Shown here piece after piece: positions 14,831 through 27,200 of a stretch of 64,000 bases of DNA. Positions within the stretch are counted from its first letter, which is position 1, and each line of letters starts with the position of its first letter. The DNA lies in IMG/VR virus record IMGVR_UViG_3300034280_000607, positions 1 through 64,000 of that record. One strand, written 5' to 3'. The DNA comes from a virus. The notes beneath the pieces are model-generated. The model worked only from the letters and a program-made list of their open reading frames with translations. It ran no database searches and had not been told where the DNA came from. A program made the translations under genes and the position numbers.

Positions 14831-17800
14831 TTAGTCTATCTGTTTTTTATAATACTCTATCCTGTTTATATTACTCAAGATTGGTAACACCTTAGTCACT
14901 TTAAGAGCAGTACGTTCAGCGTCATAGTCCAACTCTCCATCTTCTTTCTCCACTCCAAATCCGTAATACGTTACAGCTTTTGCAGCAGATCCCCAGTTTC
15001 TCATAGTACGTATGATTGGAAATGCCTCACGTTGTAACTCAGATACAGAGTTAATACTAATATAATAAGTTAAGTCTCGGTTCAAGTCATGCAGCTGACG
15101 CAATACTAGTAAATTATAGATTTTTTTGTCTTTATCATCATCTGGTGCCATAGCTTTTAAGAGCAGATAACTCATCCATAATGTAGTGATTATCTGTATT
15201 TCTTTGACAGCTTTTTTAAAGTTAGCAAGGACCATCTCGTCTTGAATATCTAGTCTTCGTCCCATCATAGCATCAAACATCATTCCAATAACAGCAAGTT
15301 TCTTTTCTCCTGCTAAACGTAAAAATGTTCTATAGTAACCTTCTTCATCACGATCTAGTAAAGCATCCTTGTGTCGAGGATCCCATCTCACACCAATAGT
15401 TTCAGGTAACCAGGATTTAAACAAGAATAACAAACGACCAATAGCGTTATCTCTACCCTTTACAAAAATATCGTTACCTGTTGCACCATGAAGTTTGTTT
15501 GCCAGCTGACGGTACTTCAATATCTTCTTATTAAAGAAATCCTCAAAGCTCAAACCTTCATTTGCATCTGCATTCCATGAACCATATATTGCTTCATCAT
15601 AGTCCCGTTCTTCATTGAGTACATCCCAGAAAGACACATCTCCTTTAGATGTTTTAACCTGCTCACGTTTCATAGCAGAGAGCATCATCTCAGCTTTAAA
15701 GTGATAATCACCACCACTAAGCCAAGTATAAGCTTTTGGAATCATTTCCCTAAACTTATTAAGTGGAGTTTTCTTATCAGCCAACGTTCTTAAGTACATA
15801 CCATCAACTCCTTCGACCATTGCTGAGTCACTTAAAAGTCCAGCTAGTTTACGTGTAAAATTAGTATCATACTTTCCACGGCTCCAGTAATTAGCAGTAG
15901 CACCAGTAAGCATCTTGTTGGCCCACATCAGTTCCTTTTTTCCAAAGTCACGTCCACCTGAAGCATGTATACGATTATTCACTTTACCTACTAATAAGTT
16001 TCTAATAGCTGAGAATGGTGCAAAACCAAGAGCTGTTAGGCGAGTGTTATTAATACCACTATCAATTGCTTTAGTGAGAGAAAACTTACGACCACCAAGT
16101 TTATAATACTGCTGAATCTTTGCGTCCCTAGCATCAATAATAGTTTTACGATCTTCATCAGAAAGAGTATCATTTGTTTCCAACACTTCATTAAACTTCT
16201 TAATATCCTCACTAAGTTTCTGTGCTTCTTTAGCTTTGGCAGATTTATAACCTAATAAAGGTATTATTTCTTTCCAGTCGTAAAACAGTTCATCACTTTG
16301 CCATAGAGAATCTTCTGACTTTAGTCCATAAAAACCTTTTCTAACTGTAAAGTCAGCCAGCGACTGAATACTAGTAGCATCCTTATCCTGACGCACAAGA
16401 GTGTTCAATTTTTTATCAAACTTATATGAACCTTTAGTGTTCTGAATAATATCATTAATTGTATCTACTTCAGCTTTCACAGTATTTTTATGCTTGTAGA
16501 TGAGAGCCATATCACTAAAAAGTTTAGCAATTAATCCCAAGTCAGTAGTACGTTCTTCTACAGCTACATTCTCAGTAATGAATCTGCTTTTAAAGTTTCT
16601 GAGTTCTTTACGACTAAAAGGATTAACAGCTGTTTTTTCTTCAAAACCACTAACAGTTAAAGCATTTACAAACCACTCACCAATACCATTTACAGACTCT
16701 TTTAACGAAGTGAATCCGTATTCTTTAGCTAATCTGTCTGCAATTATAGGAAGAAAGTTACTACCCAAATCTTCAATCTCTTCTTGTGGAAGCCATGTAA
16801 GATTATCAGAGATAAATTTTGTAAACCAGGTATAAAACTCATAAAGCTTTGGATCAGCAGCTATCTTAGCAAAGTTCTCATCATAATAACCTGAGTCTTT
16901 ACCACCTAGCGTTTTAACAGGTATCAAATAAGTATACCGTGCACCACCATAGGCAGTAATCTTTTCACCAAAGAACTTCTGATTCATATACTTTAGTGGA
17001 TTATTCATATCATCAAATTCCTCAACTTTATTCTTAACATACTGATCATAAGTCATTCCTTGTGGAATAATTGACGGATCAGCAGCTGCCTCACTCATTA
17101 TTTCATAAGCATATTCTTCTTTACGATTTTCAAAACGTTCATTCAGCTTGAAAGATTGACTAATAATGTCATTAACTTCCATCTGATTAAAACCCATAGA
17201 TTTCATACGAGCTATCTCAACATCTCTCTGCTGATCTGTATAAGCATCCCGATTTATAAACAACAATGCATTAAAAGCAATAGTATTTTTCTCATTCCAA
17301 GCATGGTATGTTTTCCAGGCTAAAGACTTTTTAGTTTTATCGCCTTCTGCTTCTTTAAGATCTTTACGTAGTTTACGATTTACAGATCTTAGGTTATCCC
17401 AGAATGTCTGAGAATAACGAGTCACTATACCTAATGTTTCAACGCCATCACGGTTTTTCTGCTTTTTAATAAAGATGCTAAAATCTTTTATACCTTGAGT
17501 CATTTTGTCAATAATAGAATAGTTTTTACTATGCTCTTTATTTATTTTAAGATTAATCTCTTTTAAAATGTATGCCAAGTGATTAGGCAATGCCACACCT
17601 GCAGTGCTTAGTTCACGTGTCCACTCTGTAAGCCTTGTAGTATCTACTAGTTTAGTAATATCATCTTCAGACAACTTACCGTTTGAAACTTGCTTAATCA
17701 GCTCAACAGCCATAGCTTGTGAACGTCTGCTCAAAAGAGCATATTCGACCTCATTTTTTTCCAGTTGTTTGCTAAGCTCCGGATCTAGCTTGGGATCATA

Positions 17801-18280
17801 AATATCTGCAATACCTAAAGCTTCAGGAAGACTCTTCCAAGTTTCCACTATTGTGTTAGCAAATTGAAGCTCATTAAAAGTCATTGCTTTAGAAGTATAC
17901 ATAGCTTTTACCAACTCAGCGTCTATACGAGCTAGTTCCAATACAAAGTCTAGCTGCTGGTCGGCATTGGTTTCCAATAAAGCTTTGATAGAGTCAGAAG
18001 TTCTGCTAATGATACCATTATAGTAAGCAGTTTTTTTAAGCTTTACGTCTTTAGAATCTTTACTGTTCTTAATAGCCTGAATAACGTCTTCAGCCTGCTT
18101 CTTTCTTTGGTAAAGTACAGTTAATGTATCCTTTACAATGTCAGACTGCTTCTGCTTTTTCTGTGTAGCTACTGACTTAAATATATCAACAGGATTCTGC
18201 TGGAACAAACCAGTAGCTATACCAGAAACCAGTTCTTCTTTTGTATACTCTTTACCGTTATATATGTATTTGCAAGCCAT
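14831..18280 (-). CDS. Giant virion-type protein downstream of the RNA polymerase gene
   Basis: I chose ATG at 18278-18280 (MACKYIYNGKEYTKEEL) over the upstream TTG. This gives 1149 aa and a one-base TAATG overlap with the RNA polymerase gene, so the two are probably coupled. MACKYxYNGKxYT is a start often seen in large phage and conjugative-element polyvalent proteins. The sequence is mostly helical. A moderately hydrophobic stretch, TALGFAPFSAIRNLLVG near 755-775, and LKAMAPDDDKDKKIYNLL towards the C-terminus are noteworthy. No enzyme motif was found. In crAss-like phages the gene neighbouring the giant RNA polymerase encodes a co-packaged protein, so an internal/ejected role is likely. It is the last gene of the leftward block. 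Confidence 0.7.
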   Translation of the reverse strand: MACKYIYNGKEYTKEELVSGIATGLFQQNPVDIFKSVATQKKQKQSDIVKDTLTVLYQRKKQAEDVIQAIKNSKDSKDVKLKKTAYYNGIISRTSDSIKALLETNADQQLDFVLELARIDAELVKAMYTSKAMTFNELQFANTIVETWKSLPEALGIADIYDPKLDPELSKQLEKNEVEYALLSRRSQAMAVELIKQVSNGKLSEDDITKLVDTTRLTEWTRELSTAGVALPNHLAYILKEINLKINKEHSKNYSIIDKMTQGIKDFSIFIKKQKNRDGVETLGIVTRYSQTFWDNLRSVNRKLRKDLKEAEGDKTKKSLAWKTYHAWNEKNTIAFNALLFINRDAYTDQQRDVEIARMKSMGFNQMEVNDIISQSFKLNERFENRKEEYAYEIMSEAAADPSIIPQGMTYDQYVKNKVEEFDDMNNPLKYMNQKFFGEKITAYGGARYTYLIPVKTLGGKDSGYYDENFAKIAADPKLYEFYTWFTKFISDNLTWLPQEEIEDLGSNFLPIIADRLAKEYGFTSLKESVNGIGEWFVNALTVSGFEEKTAVNPFSRKELRNFKSRFITENVAVEERTTDLGLIAKLFSDMALIYKHKNTVKAEVDTINDIIQNTKGSYKFDKKLNTLVRQDKDATSIQSLADFTVRKGFYGLKSEDSLWQSDELFYDWKEIIPLLGYKSAKAKEAQKLSEDIKKFNEVLETNDTLSDEDRKTIIDARDAKIQQYYKLGGRKFSLTKAIDSGINNTRLTALGFAPFSAIRNLLVGKVNNRIHASGGRDFGKKELMWANKMLTGATANYWSRGKYDTNFTRKLAGLLSDSAMVEGVDGMYLRTLADKKTPLNKFREMIPKAYTWLSGGDYHFKAEMMLSAMKREQVKTSKGDVSFWDVLNEERDYDEAIYGSWNADANEGLSFEDFFNKKILKYRQLANKLHGATGNDIFVKGRDNAIGRLLFLFKSWLPETIGVRWDPRHKDALLDRDEEGYYRTFLRLAGEKKLAVIGMMFDAMMGRRLDIQDEMVLANFKKAVKEIQIITTLWMSYLLLKAMAPDDDKDKKIYNLLVLRQLHDLNRDLTYYISINSVSELQREAFPIIRTMRNWGSAAKAVTYYGFGVEKEDGELDYDAERTALKVTKVLPILSNINRIEYYKKQID

Positions 18281-21200
18281 TAGCAATTAGTTTTAATGTT
18301 CAGTACGTTAATTATAGTATCAAAGTTTTGCTCGATGTAACTACGATTTACATTCTCTGTAGCAATTGATTTCTGTACAGTTTCTGTACGAGAACCAATC
18401 AGACCTATTATGTTTCTAAGACCTTCATCTAAAGCAGACCTGTCTTTTACTTGTATACCCAGAGACTTGATAATGTTCATAAGCAGATCTATAAAACGAT
18501 CCAGAACAGTTTTATCTCCCTGTACTTCTATAGTGTTCATAAACTGCTGAAAACTTTTATCAGTCATCATCATAGTAACAAAATCATACACACTGGTCAG
18601 ACCATAGTAAAGTGACTTATCTTTAGCAGACAAGAACCCGTCTGTGTTCATTTGGCTCATGGCCATAAGAAGTGATGCAGAGTGCTCAGGATCTTCTAGC
18701 ATTTTGATTTGCACTTGATCAAAAAGGTTATTAATAGCTTTTACCCACTTACGCTGCTCCGGAGACAGTGTAGCTTGATCAGCCATCAGCATATCCACTG
18801 TAAGATGATGCATCAGCTCATGCATAATAACCTCATGAATCTTAGCCTTCATATCTTCAATATCAGTTGCATCAACAATGGCTGCTTTAGGATTAATAGT
18901 AATAGTCCGAGTAGCACGATTGTAGGTACCAGGATCAGCTTGAGACATATCTATCTTAAAAGTCACCTGCTCAATAGAACCAGTCTTACTAATAGCAGTA
19001 ATGATAGCTTTGTTCAAAGGAGAAGTCACCTTGAATAAATTATTAAGAAAACCTTTATAGTCAGTAACTTGTTTTTCTTTACCAAATAACTCAGTAGTAA
19101 ATATTTCTACTGCTTCATCTTTTTGATGACTTATTAAAAGCTCTAAAGGATTAAATACTTCTACTTCCGGAGCTTCGTCAACAGATACACCATCAGTAAA
19201 CTCATTGTATGTAAAATCTGTTGCTACAATATTCTTAGGCACAACCAGTTTCTTAGCTGCACGAGACATACCTACGTAGTAAAGTGCATTCTTTTCTGTA
19301 TTAAACTTAACACCATTACGAGTAATTACAGTGTTAGTTACTACACTCAAACTGCTTGTATCAAAATATACAATGGGAATAGTCATACCCTGTGACTTAT
19401 GTACAGTGATACCATATCCAAAGTCTACACCCTTGTCTATTTCCAGATTAGCATTGATTCCTTTGTGTTTGTCTTTATCATAAAGCTCTACATCATTGAT
19501 AGCCGGATTAAAAATATACCTGTTACCAGTATTTATTTCAGCAAGTTGCATACGTATAGTTTGTACTTCTACTAAATAGTTAGAATAAGAAATACCTTTT
19601 CTCTGATAAAGCTCATTAAGCTCATGTATTTTTCTAAGCTTGTCAGCAAGTTCTTTCTTGTTATTCAGCATCTGCTGAGGCGTAAGTTCAAAATCCAAAG
19701 AGTCATTAGCTGATAACTGCAAATAGCTGAACGATGCACTAGTAGGAAATCCTTTCATACCTGCTTTCTGCAGATCTTCTAAAGCTTTAGATGTACTAGT
19801 AATTACTACAGAACCTTCATCTCTTACAGTGACATCTTGCACCATATAACTTACCGAGTTAGCCAAGTGACCTTTTTCTATCTGCTTAGTTTGAGAACCA
19901 CCATAACCAACAATTTTTTCACCAGGTTTTAATGGGCCACTGTAACCCAACACTTGACGTGCAGCTTTATTAATCTTAGCTACACCATCATTAGTATAGT
20001 TAATAATAGTGATGTCTTCCAGGTTATTTTTCAAATCATCAATCAACTCTTCATTATATTCCGATCTGCTTAACTGCTTCATGTTATCTGAGTTCTCAAA
20101 CTCATATTCTACAAAGTCAGAATTGTTACGAATGTTAGTTAAGACAGTAAGAATATTATTATCCTTGGTTCTGAAAACTGTTGTAAGCTCAGACTTGTTA
20201 GGATTAGCAAAAGCTTTGGCAAGCTCTTTAGTCTTTACACCAGGCATAACTTCAGGAATCTGTTTAGGATCACCCATAAAGATAATTTTAAAACCTTCTG
20301 CTTTAGCAGCAGCAACCAACTTCTCAAAGTCTTTATTAGCAAGCATAGAAGCCTCATCTAAAACAATGACGTTCTTTATTCCGGTAGCCCTGTCAGTAAG
20401 CTTTTTAGTAAACTTAGGTCCAGGTTTGCGAGGATCTCTGGATTCAGTTACAGAAGCCTGTACAGTCATTGGTAATTCCTTAGCTCCATATTTTACAATA
20501 TTATTACCTAATGCTACAGTAGCAGCATGTGTAGGAGCCATGTATAAGAACTTAGTAGCTCTTGACTTCTGACCCATGTAACGATCCAAAATACCAATAA
20601 TAGATGTCTTACCTGTACCTGCATATCCTTCTAAAGTGTAAGTACCATCAAAGGTTCCATCTCCTGAAGTCCTGGCTTCTACAAAGTCAATAATCTTTTT
20701 TAAAGCATCTGCCTGTTCTATACTAAGCTGGAACTCTGTTGGTACAGTGATTCCATTATAATTAAATGTTGTAGTAGATTCTTCCTGTTGAACCTGCTTT
20801 TCCTGTATTGGTGTATTCATCTGTTGCATCACACGACGTGTGACATCGTCAGATGTAATTAGGTCAGCATATGAACTTGGTTGAAGAGAGTAAATACGGT
20901 TGTCAAAAGCTACATAGTATCTGTTTTCTTTACTACCAATCTGTATAGTGACAACTTTTTCTGGATACAGGATAGCAGCATGTGTAAGCTGCACTTTCAT
21001 AAACAGTCCCTTATCTTTTACGAGAGCACCTTTTGCTCCATTATTATTAGCATAGAAAACATCAAAACTACCTGCGTTTTCTTCTAGGATAAAGTTTCTA
21101 CCACCATATGTTACCTTGGTAAATAACTCCTGATCCTCTTGAGGTGCTTTAATAACTTCCTGCTCCTCGTTTTGCTCTGCTAAAATTTCAGCATCTTCAA

Positions 21201-24200
21201 TTACACCATAATAAGCTTCTTGTAAAGCATTAATAAACAAGTTTAGACCACCCGTTTCCCAAACAGTATTCTTATTAGTAGGCTGATGAGTAGCATTACT
21301 TAACCATTCCTGACCACCTATTTTAGTAATTTCTTCTACCAAACGAGGATGTTGCTTAAGCTTAGCTTCCAGGATCTGTACCATCAGATCATATGTAGAT
21401 CCTTTACCAAGACCTTCAGGTTTATACTTACCCTTGTTTTTCTGGTAAGCTTCTTCTGCATCTTTATAAGTAACCCCATCAAATGTAACAGGATAAGACT
21501 GAGTCAAATTACCTTTCTGCTTAGCCAGCTCTGTAGGATTAGTAAGAGCTGCTGCCAGACCTTTAGAGTTAGAAGAGATTTCTACACCTTGACTAACAGG
21601 AGCATCCTGCTTATTCAACAACTTACTAAACCCTTCTTCAAATACTATATTAGATGGTATCTCTGCAGAAGAGAACATATCAGCCATCTCTTGTGCACTG
21701 TATCCGTTCAGGTTTTTACCTGTAGCACTATAGGCTACCATGAACTCTTTATCTGAATTACGGTTAGCATGATCATACAACCTTTGTACCTGATAAATAA
21801 TTTGTGCTTTAGTTCTACTAGGATGTTTTTCTTTAGTTAAATCTTTAGTTATAATAGCAAAACTTTGACCTTGAGCACCCCAAGCTTGTCCATATTTAGC
21901 ACCAAACTTTTCTTTAGCTGTTTTAGCTGATCCTGCACCGTGCCTTCCTTCTGTATTAGACCCAAACACAAACACTTGGTTAGGTTGCAAGCTTTCTATC
22001 TTACCTGTGTAAGTCTTAAGTTTAGTTGTTTCTGCCTGACTAAATGTTTTTGCATATACATTACGAATAGCCTGCAAAGACTTTTCTATAACTTCTGGCG
22101 TACTGAGTGTCCTGCTGCCTATACCTGCAAAGTTCTTTGTAAGTGTAGGAGTTTCAGTAAGTACAAAGTTTTTAGCATCATAGTCGTATTTATACCAACC
22201 TTGTTTTGTACCATCAAACACATACACCGGCTTACCTTCATTGATAGCCATTTGAACAGCATAGCCTGTACCTCCTTTAACTAAAGGAATAGCTGCTATT
22301 CTATTATCCCCAGCTTTATCAGAAGCATTCTCACCAGGTTGTTTAATAGTACCTAACGCATAAACAGCATCAGCATATTTAACCTGAGCCCAGTTTCTGA
22401 TGATGTAGTTAGATCTTACAGTTTTATTAGCTGAATCAGTATACATCATTCTAAATGCAGCAGTAGCTTTTTGAGTACCTTCTGCGTAGTCTGTATCAGA
22501 AATATTTACTGGTTTAACACCTGCAGCTCTAAGCTTGCTAGAATCCAACTCTTTAGCACCTGGTTCTCTGTAATGATTATGTTTAACCACCCCAAACTCT
22601 CTACCAATCTGATCCCATTCTGTATCAGAAAGAGCAGCTCCGCCTGAGTGATTAATAAACTCGGCTGGATTATTAGAACCAGAAACTGCAGGCTGTTGTT
22701 GCACAGGAGCTACAGGCGGAACTGTTTCTTGAAATGCTGCATCATCCTCTACGTTATTATTACCTTCTATAGCTGATACCAGCTCTGGATTGTTGAAGTC
22801 ATACTCCTTGATACCGTTGTATCCCAGAATATTTATTCTTTCATATGTAGCAGCACCAGAAGGATCTCCAATAGGACTCACTCTCTTATACAGATAGTTT
22901 ACATTACGGCTACCTGCTTCTACAAACTCACTTGTAAATGTATCATTGATGAGAATATACGGAGGATATTTAAAGTTTACTGTACTTCCTTGTTCTTTAA
23001 GAGATTTTGACTCACTGTTTGACAGAGGAACCTTTAAAGAGTCTGCTATGTTCTTTCCTTTAGAATCAGCTTCAAAATCACCAATCTTAATAGTAAACGT
23101 GTTTACATCTTTAAGCTCTTCTTTACCTACTAACTTCTTTACCACACGCTTAAAAACATTATCTTTTGCTCCTGTAAAACCACTGTAAGTAGAATACTTA
23201 AAGGATTTCGCAAACTGCTCAGGATTGTTCTGCACAATCTGCAGAACCAAAGACTCCATAGCACCTGGATCATCCATGTGCATACTGTATGCAGAATCTA
23301 TAACTCCTATAACTTTCTTAAAATCTTCATCACTAAAGTAATAATCTACGGGAATAAACCTTCCTATGTTACCTGCATCACTAGTTAAGAAAGGATATAT
23401 AGCCAAGTCTTTAGCAAGCTGACGTATCTCTTCTTTATCAGAAGTAGCCAGTTCATAAAACCCACTGATAATGCCTTTCTCATCAATGTCAGATCCAAAT
23501 AAGGCACGGATACCAATAGTATATGCTTTTTGTCTAGGAGCCTGTTTGACTTCAATGTTTTTCAAAAAACCATTGCTTTTAAACTCCGGATCTTTAGCAA
23601 GGTTCACAATACGTTTACCTAAAGAACTTTCACCATTAATCATTTGTGCACGCATGCCACGGGCGTTCTGAAATAGTTCCAGTTCCGGCATTGTGTACAT
23701 ATACGCTTTGATACCATTAAAAACAGTATCATACAGATTGATATAACTATTTTTTCCAAGCTCTTCTTTGTTCTTACCCTGGTTAGCCATTAGTATATCA
23801 ACTATACTTTCTATGTTTTTACCAGAGCTGATAGGAAATAGAATGTTATACATTTCTTGAGCTACCATCAAACTATGCTTTATAGAAGCTCCAATCTCAC
23901 CCTGAGCCTGAATTTCCAGCATACCTGTATCTTTATTACGCTGAACAGTACCTGCTATATTACTTAGACCAATAAAGTTAGTAGAACCAGAGAGTTTATT
24001 TAGCTGATTAAGCTTCTGACGTGTAGCAAATACGTTGGGACCAATACCCTTGGTATAAGTGTATACACTACCAAGTATAGTGTTTAACTCACGACCAATG
24101 TCTTCCATTCTCTTAAACAAATTCAGACTGTCATATTGAACTGTGTTATACTTAAGCATCATATTACGAACAGAACTATAACCTTTATCTTTAGCTATCT

Positions 24201-27200
24201 TTTCTAAAATAGTTTCAGCATTTAACTTTTCATTATATTCTATACCTGACTCAGGATCTTTATAACTTAATTGTTCTTTTTGCTCAATTTGATTAACAAA
24301 GTTATATTGAGATAAAGCACCAGCTTCTATAGCTTTTCCTATTAACCACATGTCTTCCAGTGTTTCCGGATCCAGTGCCTGGTCACGATCTTGGTCTTCT
24401 AAATATTGTTCTACTTCCGCCATGCTGCCGAAGTATCCCTGCTTCATCAATCTTTCAGCAATCTTGCTTTGAATCTCCAGCATAGCAGTTTCCATAGCAT
24501 TACTATCATACTCACCAAAAGAGTCTTGCTTCTGATCCATCAGAGTAAAGAGATGCTTGATAGCACCTTGGGAAGTAAGATCCATCACGAACTCAATAGG
24601 AGCTGCATTACCATCAGCGTCAGTGAGCATCTCAAAAACACCAATAGCACTCATTGCTTTTTCTTCCCAATTGAACTCACGCAAAAACTGGTTCTTAGCG
24701 TTGTCCACTGACTCTGTAAACATCATATTTAGGTTCTCTGATATATTACGGGTCTTTCCTATAAAAGAGTTAGAACTACCGGGTTGTCCCAAGTAAAGTA
24801 GATCAATCACCTTTCCTTTCTTGGACAACTTAATTTTGATAGGATTTTCTTTTTCCAAATCATCCACTACCATACCTAGTCTAAGAACCTTGTCTTGAAA
24901 ATCTGCTTGTGCAGAAATCAGGTTGGCAAATACACCCACACCCACTTTACCAGAACGGTTGTCATTAAAACGATTAATAGAGGTTATAAAGTCCAGTGGT
25001 AGCATAACGTCTTTGTCTGAAGTGATACCGTACTTTTCTAGTTCAACTTCCCTTTCAGCCACTTTTCTTTTTACCTCAGGCATATCAATAGACTTGGTAA
25101 TTTTATCATATGCAGCAGGGTGAGTAAGAACCATCCAATGAATATCACGATAGAGCTGACCCAGTTGTTCTTCATTCATATTTTCAACATCTTCAGTACT
25201 ATCCAGCTTATAGTTAACTAGTTCAAAAGTACTGGGACGTTCCACTTTAAACTTTGGAACTTCATTATTTCCGTATTTATTTTTTACAGCCTGAGCCAGA
25301 TAATTATTAAAATTAGAATATATGCCTTTATCGTCAGCCTGTTCACCAGCAGCTTTAGCTATCTTTTTAGCAGCAGCTACCAGTTCAGTATACTCTTCCT
25401 GATTGGCACCAAGTTTTTCTATAGTATTATCTTTATAGTTAAACTTTGTTGCATAAGCATAAAGTTTATCTACGTCAAAGTCAGAACCCATTTGACCGGT
25501 GATACCATCTGGAACAATAATAGTATTCTCCATATAGGCAGGTAGAAAACCTACCACTTCTATAGGAAGCATAGAAGGATGAGACTGGTTAGGAATACGC
25601 GTACCTACCAACTGAAACAATTCAGCTGGCATCTTAGAAGTATTTAATATTTTTACAGTGGTGTTTCCTACTTTTTCTTCAGTAATATATTTAGAAAGAT
25701 CAACTAGTTTTCCATTTGCATCTCTAAGATACTGAGATACAATCACCTGTGCAGGCTTTACCTCATCACCTTCTTTACGAATATAATTTAACTTGACGTC
25801 TCCATCTTTAAAGCTTTTGGCGTAACTATCTGTCCAAATGATACCACTCTTTACACCTTTGGCAAGGTTTGAAAAGTTATACTTAGCTCCAACTCCGGAT
25901 ACCTGTACAAAGCTAGATCCTTCTACTTTCAACATCACGTTCTTATTGATCATAGAGTTAATCAATCCCTGAAACTTCTTCAGCTTAAACTGCTGTTCTA
26001 ACGGCATCAGAAACTTACCAGTTTTTTCATCTAGTTCTATGCTTTTAAGATCATTTTCCCCGTAGCTTCCTGTAGTGTCATTTATGATAACATCTTTAAG
26101 TAAACGATGCAAACCTCTATGAGATCTATTTAAGTCTCCTAATTCTTTTTGTAACTGTTGTACTTGTAAATCAAATAAACGGGAACGAACAAGTTCTTTT
26201 AAGCTTTTAGCTTGTGTACCACTCATTTCTTTAATACCTTTTAAAGAAAAAGTTTCATTCAGCATGTTATCAAACAAGGTTCTGTTCATCTGAGAAACAG
26301 TACGTATTTCGTCTTTTTGATGAGGGATTTCCTGCTGTGTACGAAGACCATCACGGCTGAGTGTCTGTCTAGCTGCTGCCAGATCATCTTTAGAAGGTTC
26401 AATAAACTCAGAACCATTCTCATTAAACAGTGCTACTGATTTTATAGGTCGTCCGAGTTTCTTTGCAGAAGCAAAGTTTACAGCTTGTATACCATTTTGT
26501 TCCATCCATTGACGGAGCTTATCACGCTCACTACCAGCTTCATGCTGAGGAATCAATGGATAACGAGAAGACTTTACATAATCTATGCGGTTTAACCCTG
26601 CATCAGCAGTAGCCTCATCTACGTCATTTACATGTACAGGTTTTGTAGGTGTGAATACATAACCTAGTTCTTTATCTGAAAGCTCGTAGTATCCACCAGG
26701 ACCAGCTTTTTGGATCTTATCATATATTAATTGCCAGATTTCTAAAGAAATCTTACCTTCACTCATAAGATTATCTATATGCTCATTGAGTGTAATGTAT
26801 TCTTGAGCGTCTGTAATAGTGTTTTCTGTATCACCAATTTTATACTCTACGTCCGCTGCAGTAAAAGCCTGGTAGTTTGAAGAAGAGTAACTCTCTCCAT
26901 TTTTCATCTTCCAGCTGTAACTTCCTTGAGCACCCGGTGCAATTAGTGCAGCAGCACGCTTAGAAAATTCATCCCATGTAGAAGAAACTAATTTCACCTT
27001 ATCCTCACCACTAATCTCATTGAACTTAGAAGCCTTATTAAAATCTTTAAATGATTTGAATGCCAAGGCAGGATCAAAACGCAGAAACTGGATCATCTTT
27101 ACCTGAGTGTTGATGTAATTCAGTTTCATGTCCATCATCATTAGACGAGCCAAGTCACGACCTTTTAGTCCTGACTGACGTAAACGATTGATATAGTCTG

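Noticed and set aside
20009-20572. Long plus-strand open frame (187 codons) within the giant polymerase gene
   Set aside because: It is antisense to the helicase domain, with low-quality composition (Ser/Leu-rich) and no start context; a shadow frame.
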